Below, piece after piece: positions 5,791 to 7,775 of a stretch of 7,775 bases of DNA. This DNA comes from Methanocorpusculum sp. (GTDB lineage: Archaea; Halobacteriota; Methanomicrobia; Methanomicrobiales; Methanocorpusculaceae), in contig DALTVX010000119.1 in the NCBI GenBank assembly GCA_029987395.1, positions 1 to 7,775 of the forward strand, written 5' to 3'. The notes beneath the pieces are model-generated. The model ran no database searches. It saw nothing but the letters and a program-made list of their open reading frames with translations, and was not told where the DNA came from. Position 1 is the first letter of the stretch. Each line of letters begins with the position of its first letter. A program made the translations under genes and the position numbers.

Positions 5791-7500
5791 ATGATGTTAA
5801 AACGATGTTTATTGATGCTTCTCGCGGTGTTCCTGATCATGGGATGCGTGGGAGCAGTGAGTGCGGAAGTTGGAGATGAGTATACTCCAGTCATCACTGA
5901 ATTTAAAGCCACACCGAATTCTGGCGATGGTCCGTTAGAAGTAACTTTTACTTTCTCTGCAACTAACACTACAACCTTTTCCATAAATTATGGAGATGAT
6001 AGTTCACCAGAAGATGCGGAGTCTGGAGTTAAACATACATATTCTGATGCAAAGACATACTCAGCGATTCTCACGGCCACAAATGAGACTCGAACAGATA
6101 GTGATACAGTTACAATAACTGTAAAGGAAGTAGTGATTCCACTTAAAGCTGATTTCGATATGGATATTAGGTCAGGAGTAGCGCCGCTGACCGTTAAATT
6201 TACCGATAAATCAACCGGTTCCCCAACAAGTTATTACTGGGAATTTGGAAACGATGGTAATTCCACCGAGGCGAATCCCACCCATCCCTTCAACAACTCC
6301 GGATACTATGATGTGGTTTTGAATATTAGCAACGGGACAGCGTATAGTGTGTGTACAAAAAAAATTGAGGTCAAACCCCGCGAAATAACGGGTGTTGGCA
6401 TATTTGGTCTCACTGCTCCAGTATCCGGTCAGAGTCCCGATACAATTGCATCTGTATTAAGTACTACTAGTGAAGATCTCAACTCAAAACCAGTTGTATC
6501 CTGGCAGTATGCTTCAAATGGAACGGCCGTTAACGGTACATTTGCAAAAGGAACTATCTATAAAGCAATTGTCACCATTGAGGCGATAAACAATTACAAC
6601 TTCACCACCTCCACTAAATTTAAGGTTGAGGGATTACCCGCCGAATCCGTCACCAACGATCTTGAATCGAATAACCGATTTGTGAACGTCACTTGTATAT
6701 ATCCCGCGACTCTGGGAGGAATAACAAATATATCTTCAGTATCAATAACAGGAATTACACTGCCGGTAGGAGGAGCAACAAAAAATACCACCAAACCCAC
6801 TGTGAGTTCGACCCCAAGCGCGAGTGTTGATCCAATTAGCACTATTACTTGGAAGAACAAGTCTGACGGGTCCACTTCTGGCTCTGTATTTAATTATGAA
6901 ACCACATATCAGGCAATAATAACAGTTTCTGCTAAAAGCGGATATAAATTCACTTCAGGATCTACAGCTACAGTAAATGGTAATAGCGCAATATTAACCG
7001 AATATACAGATGGGACATCGGCAACGATTATCTACACCTGTACTAAAACAGCAGCAAAGGGAAAAATCCTTCCGACTATTAACACTTTTACAGTAGATCC
7101 CCCCCGTGGAGTGTCACCATTAAATGTACAATTCACTGTAGCAACAACCAATGCTACAACAGTAACGCTAGACTTTGGTGACGGGACACCTCCTTCTCAT
7201 ACACTCAATGGGATTGTAGATCACCGATATTCTATAGTAGGGATCCATACAGCAACTCTAACAGCTACTAATTCCGACGGTAACACTCCCAGAACCATAC
7301 AAATTCAAGTTACTGCTCCGGCGGCTACATCTGCGCCCACTTCTATCCAAACCTCCGCCCCGGTTATCACCACACTTTCCACCGCACCTATAGATGAGGG
7401 CGTTATTCCGATGCCTTTTGATATTATCAAAGAGTTTGTCCGCCTCTTCTTCAGTCTGTTCGAGCCGACAAATTATCTGTTTCTGGTGAACGAGAGCTAA
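5791..7500 (+). CDS. Secreted PKD-domain surface protein
   Basis: The product has 569 residues. A signal peptide is clear: KR at 4-5, a hydrophobic core (7-18) and AVSA before residue 26. IMGC at 16-19 could be read as a weak lipobox. PKD domains span about 32-112 (INYGDD), 117-196 (degenerate WEFGND) and 428-509 (LDFGDGTPP, then HRYSIVGIHTATLTATN). Between them are two related repeats, about 198-308 and 315-420, of the form ITG(I/V)...P..G...W.......TxYxAIVT..A...Y.FT, resembling repeats in large bacterial adhesins. A Thr/Ser/Pro-rich spacer (508-532) leads to a short amphipathic end (FDIIKEFVRLFFSLF). No long membrane helix or recognised sorting signal is seen. Many N-x-S/T sites suggest glycosylation. 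The role is probably cell-surface binding; the ligand is unknown. Most of the gene is visibly AT-richer than its upstream partner. Confidence 0.85.
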   Translation: MMLKRCLLMLLAVFLIMGCVGAVSAEVGDEYTPVITEFKATPNSGDGPLEVTFTFSATNTTTFSINYGDDSSPEDAESGVKHTYSDAKTYSAILTATNETRTDSDTVTITVKEVVIPLKADFDMDIRSGVAPLTVKFTDKSTGSPTSYYWEFGNDGNSTEANPTHPFNNSGYYDVVLNISNGTAYSVCTKKIEVKPREITGVGIFGLTAPVSGQSPDTIASVLSTTSEDLNSKPVVSWQYASNGTAVNGTFAKGTIYKAIVTIEAINNYNFTTSTKFKVEGLPAESVTNDLESNNRFVNVTCIYPATLGGITNISSVSITGITLPVGGATKNTTKPTVSSTPSASVDPISTITWKNKSDGSTSGSVFNYETTYQAIITVSAKSGYKFTSGSTATVNGNSAILTEYTDGTSATIIYTCTKTAAKGKILPTINTFTVDPPRGVSPLNVQFTVATTNATTVTLDFGDGTPPSHTLNGIVDHRYSIVGIHTATLTATNSDGNTPRTIQIQVTAPAATSAPTSIQTSAPVITTLSTAPIDEGVIPMPFDIIKEFVRLFFSLFEPTNYLFLVNES

Positions 7501-7515
7501 AGGCTGTTGGATATT

Positions 7516-7549
7516 CTATTTCTTCATGAAATAGGAAGTTTCTTTTTTT
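7516..7549 (+). terminator. Hairpin and T-run terminator after the PKD gene
   Basis: CTATTTC and GAAATAG pair over seven bases around TTCAT (7516-7534). A run of seven T follows at 7543-7549. It begins 16 bases past the stop codon and closes the two-gene unit. Confidence 0.7.
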
Positions 7550-7560
7550 GAATCTATTTT

Positions 7561-7775
7561 GATTTCGTGTACGGTATGGGTGTGGACACAAGAGATTATT
7601 TTACCGCGAATTAGCCCAAGCGGGCTTTGCCCGCTTGAGGCGGCACGCAAGCCTTTGGCTTGCACGCAATCGCGAATCTCCGCGAATCGCATTTTCCTTA
7701 CGCTGTCCTCTTGACCTCATCGTTTCACTCCTCGGTCGCGTTCCTACGCTACGCCTGATCGGCTCCGCGTGGCCG
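7561..7775 (+). repeat. Third copy of the dispersed intergenic repeat (runs to the window edge)
   Basis: The copy starts with the same GATTTCGTGTAC as the outer parts of the palindromic element. The next 40 bases align without gaps to the minus strand of the right-hand copy, with about three quarters identical by eye, ending in ACCGCGAAT. The CGCGAATNNN array follows, but it is split after its first unit (7605) by about 58 bases holding two triloop hairpins, then resumes at 7671 and 7681 and runs into CGCATTTTCC. The GC-rich part beyond 7700 is only loosely like the first element. No gene is seen in 7501-7775. Confidence 0.75.
7617..7663 (+). repeat. Two triloop hairpins inside the third repeat copy
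   Basis: CAAGCGGGC-TTT-GCCCGCTTG (7617-7637, 9 base pairs) and GCAAGCC-TTT-GGCTTGC (7647-7663, 7 base pairs) are perfect stems with TTT loops. They share the design of the hairpins at 3097-3152 but not the stem sequences. Confidence 0.75.

Noticed and set aside
5842..5850. Lipobox making the PKD protein a lipoprotein
   Set aside because: IMGC at residues 16-19 is a poor match, since methionine at the -2 position is atypical, and a good Sec cleavage site (AVSA) follows. It is noted but not called.
5370..5984. 204-residue minus-strand open frame across the Yip1/PKD junction
   Set aside because: It crosses two well-supported plus-strand genes and has no recognisable domain; it is a codon-bias shadow.

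Overview
The window looks like chromosomal DNA from a methanogenic archaeon of the order Methanomicrobiales, possibly a Methanocorpusculum-like organism; the genus is a guess from recall. Support comes from the C-terminal part of an archaeal replication factor C large subunit ending in a PCNA-binding peptide, TATA-box promoters placed for leaderless or nearly leaderless transcripts, T-run terminators, and a secreted PKD-repeat surface protein of a kind common in methanogens.

Layout from left to right. The 3' end of rfcL (1-606, +) stops at a T-run terminator. A 621-base gene-free stretch follows (607-1227), filled by a large palindromic element (666-1154) whose two 133-base arms (720-852 and 967-1099) are perfect reverse complements around a 114-base spacer. 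Next, on the minus strand, is a tight two-gene unit: a COG4637-type AAA/ABC-class ATPase (3014 down to 1914), then 2 bases later a DUF4276 protein (1911 down to 1228). The pair resembles ATPase plus TOPRIM-like nuclease modules suspected of anti-phage defence. Upstream of it, also on minus, is a DUF308/HdeD-type six-helix membrane protein (3770 to 3216) with its own T-run terminator. Short triloop hairpins (3097-3175) separate the two transcription units.

A divergent promoter region (3771-3864) drives the DUF308 gene leftwards and, rightwards, a two-gene unit. The first rightward gene encodes a 636-residue protein with three related PH/GRAM-like domains, a CxxC...CxxC zinc ribbon and a C-terminal Yip1-like membrane domain. 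The second, 15 bases later and with a Shine-Dalgarno site, encodes a 569-residue exported protein with three PKD domains and two bacterial-adhesin-like repeats. It ends at a hairpin/T-run terminator. The window closes with a third, variant copy of the palindrome-arm repeat, carrying two extra triloop hairpins.

The most unusual features are the dispersed repeat family and the triple PH-like/zinc-ribbon/Yip1 protein. All three repeat copies point away from, and lie about 60-75 bases past, the stop codon of the adjacent gene. Two copies face each other between convergent genes and so form the giant palindrome. The ATPase/DUF4276 pair is the best candidate for a functional system such as defence, but neither family is new.
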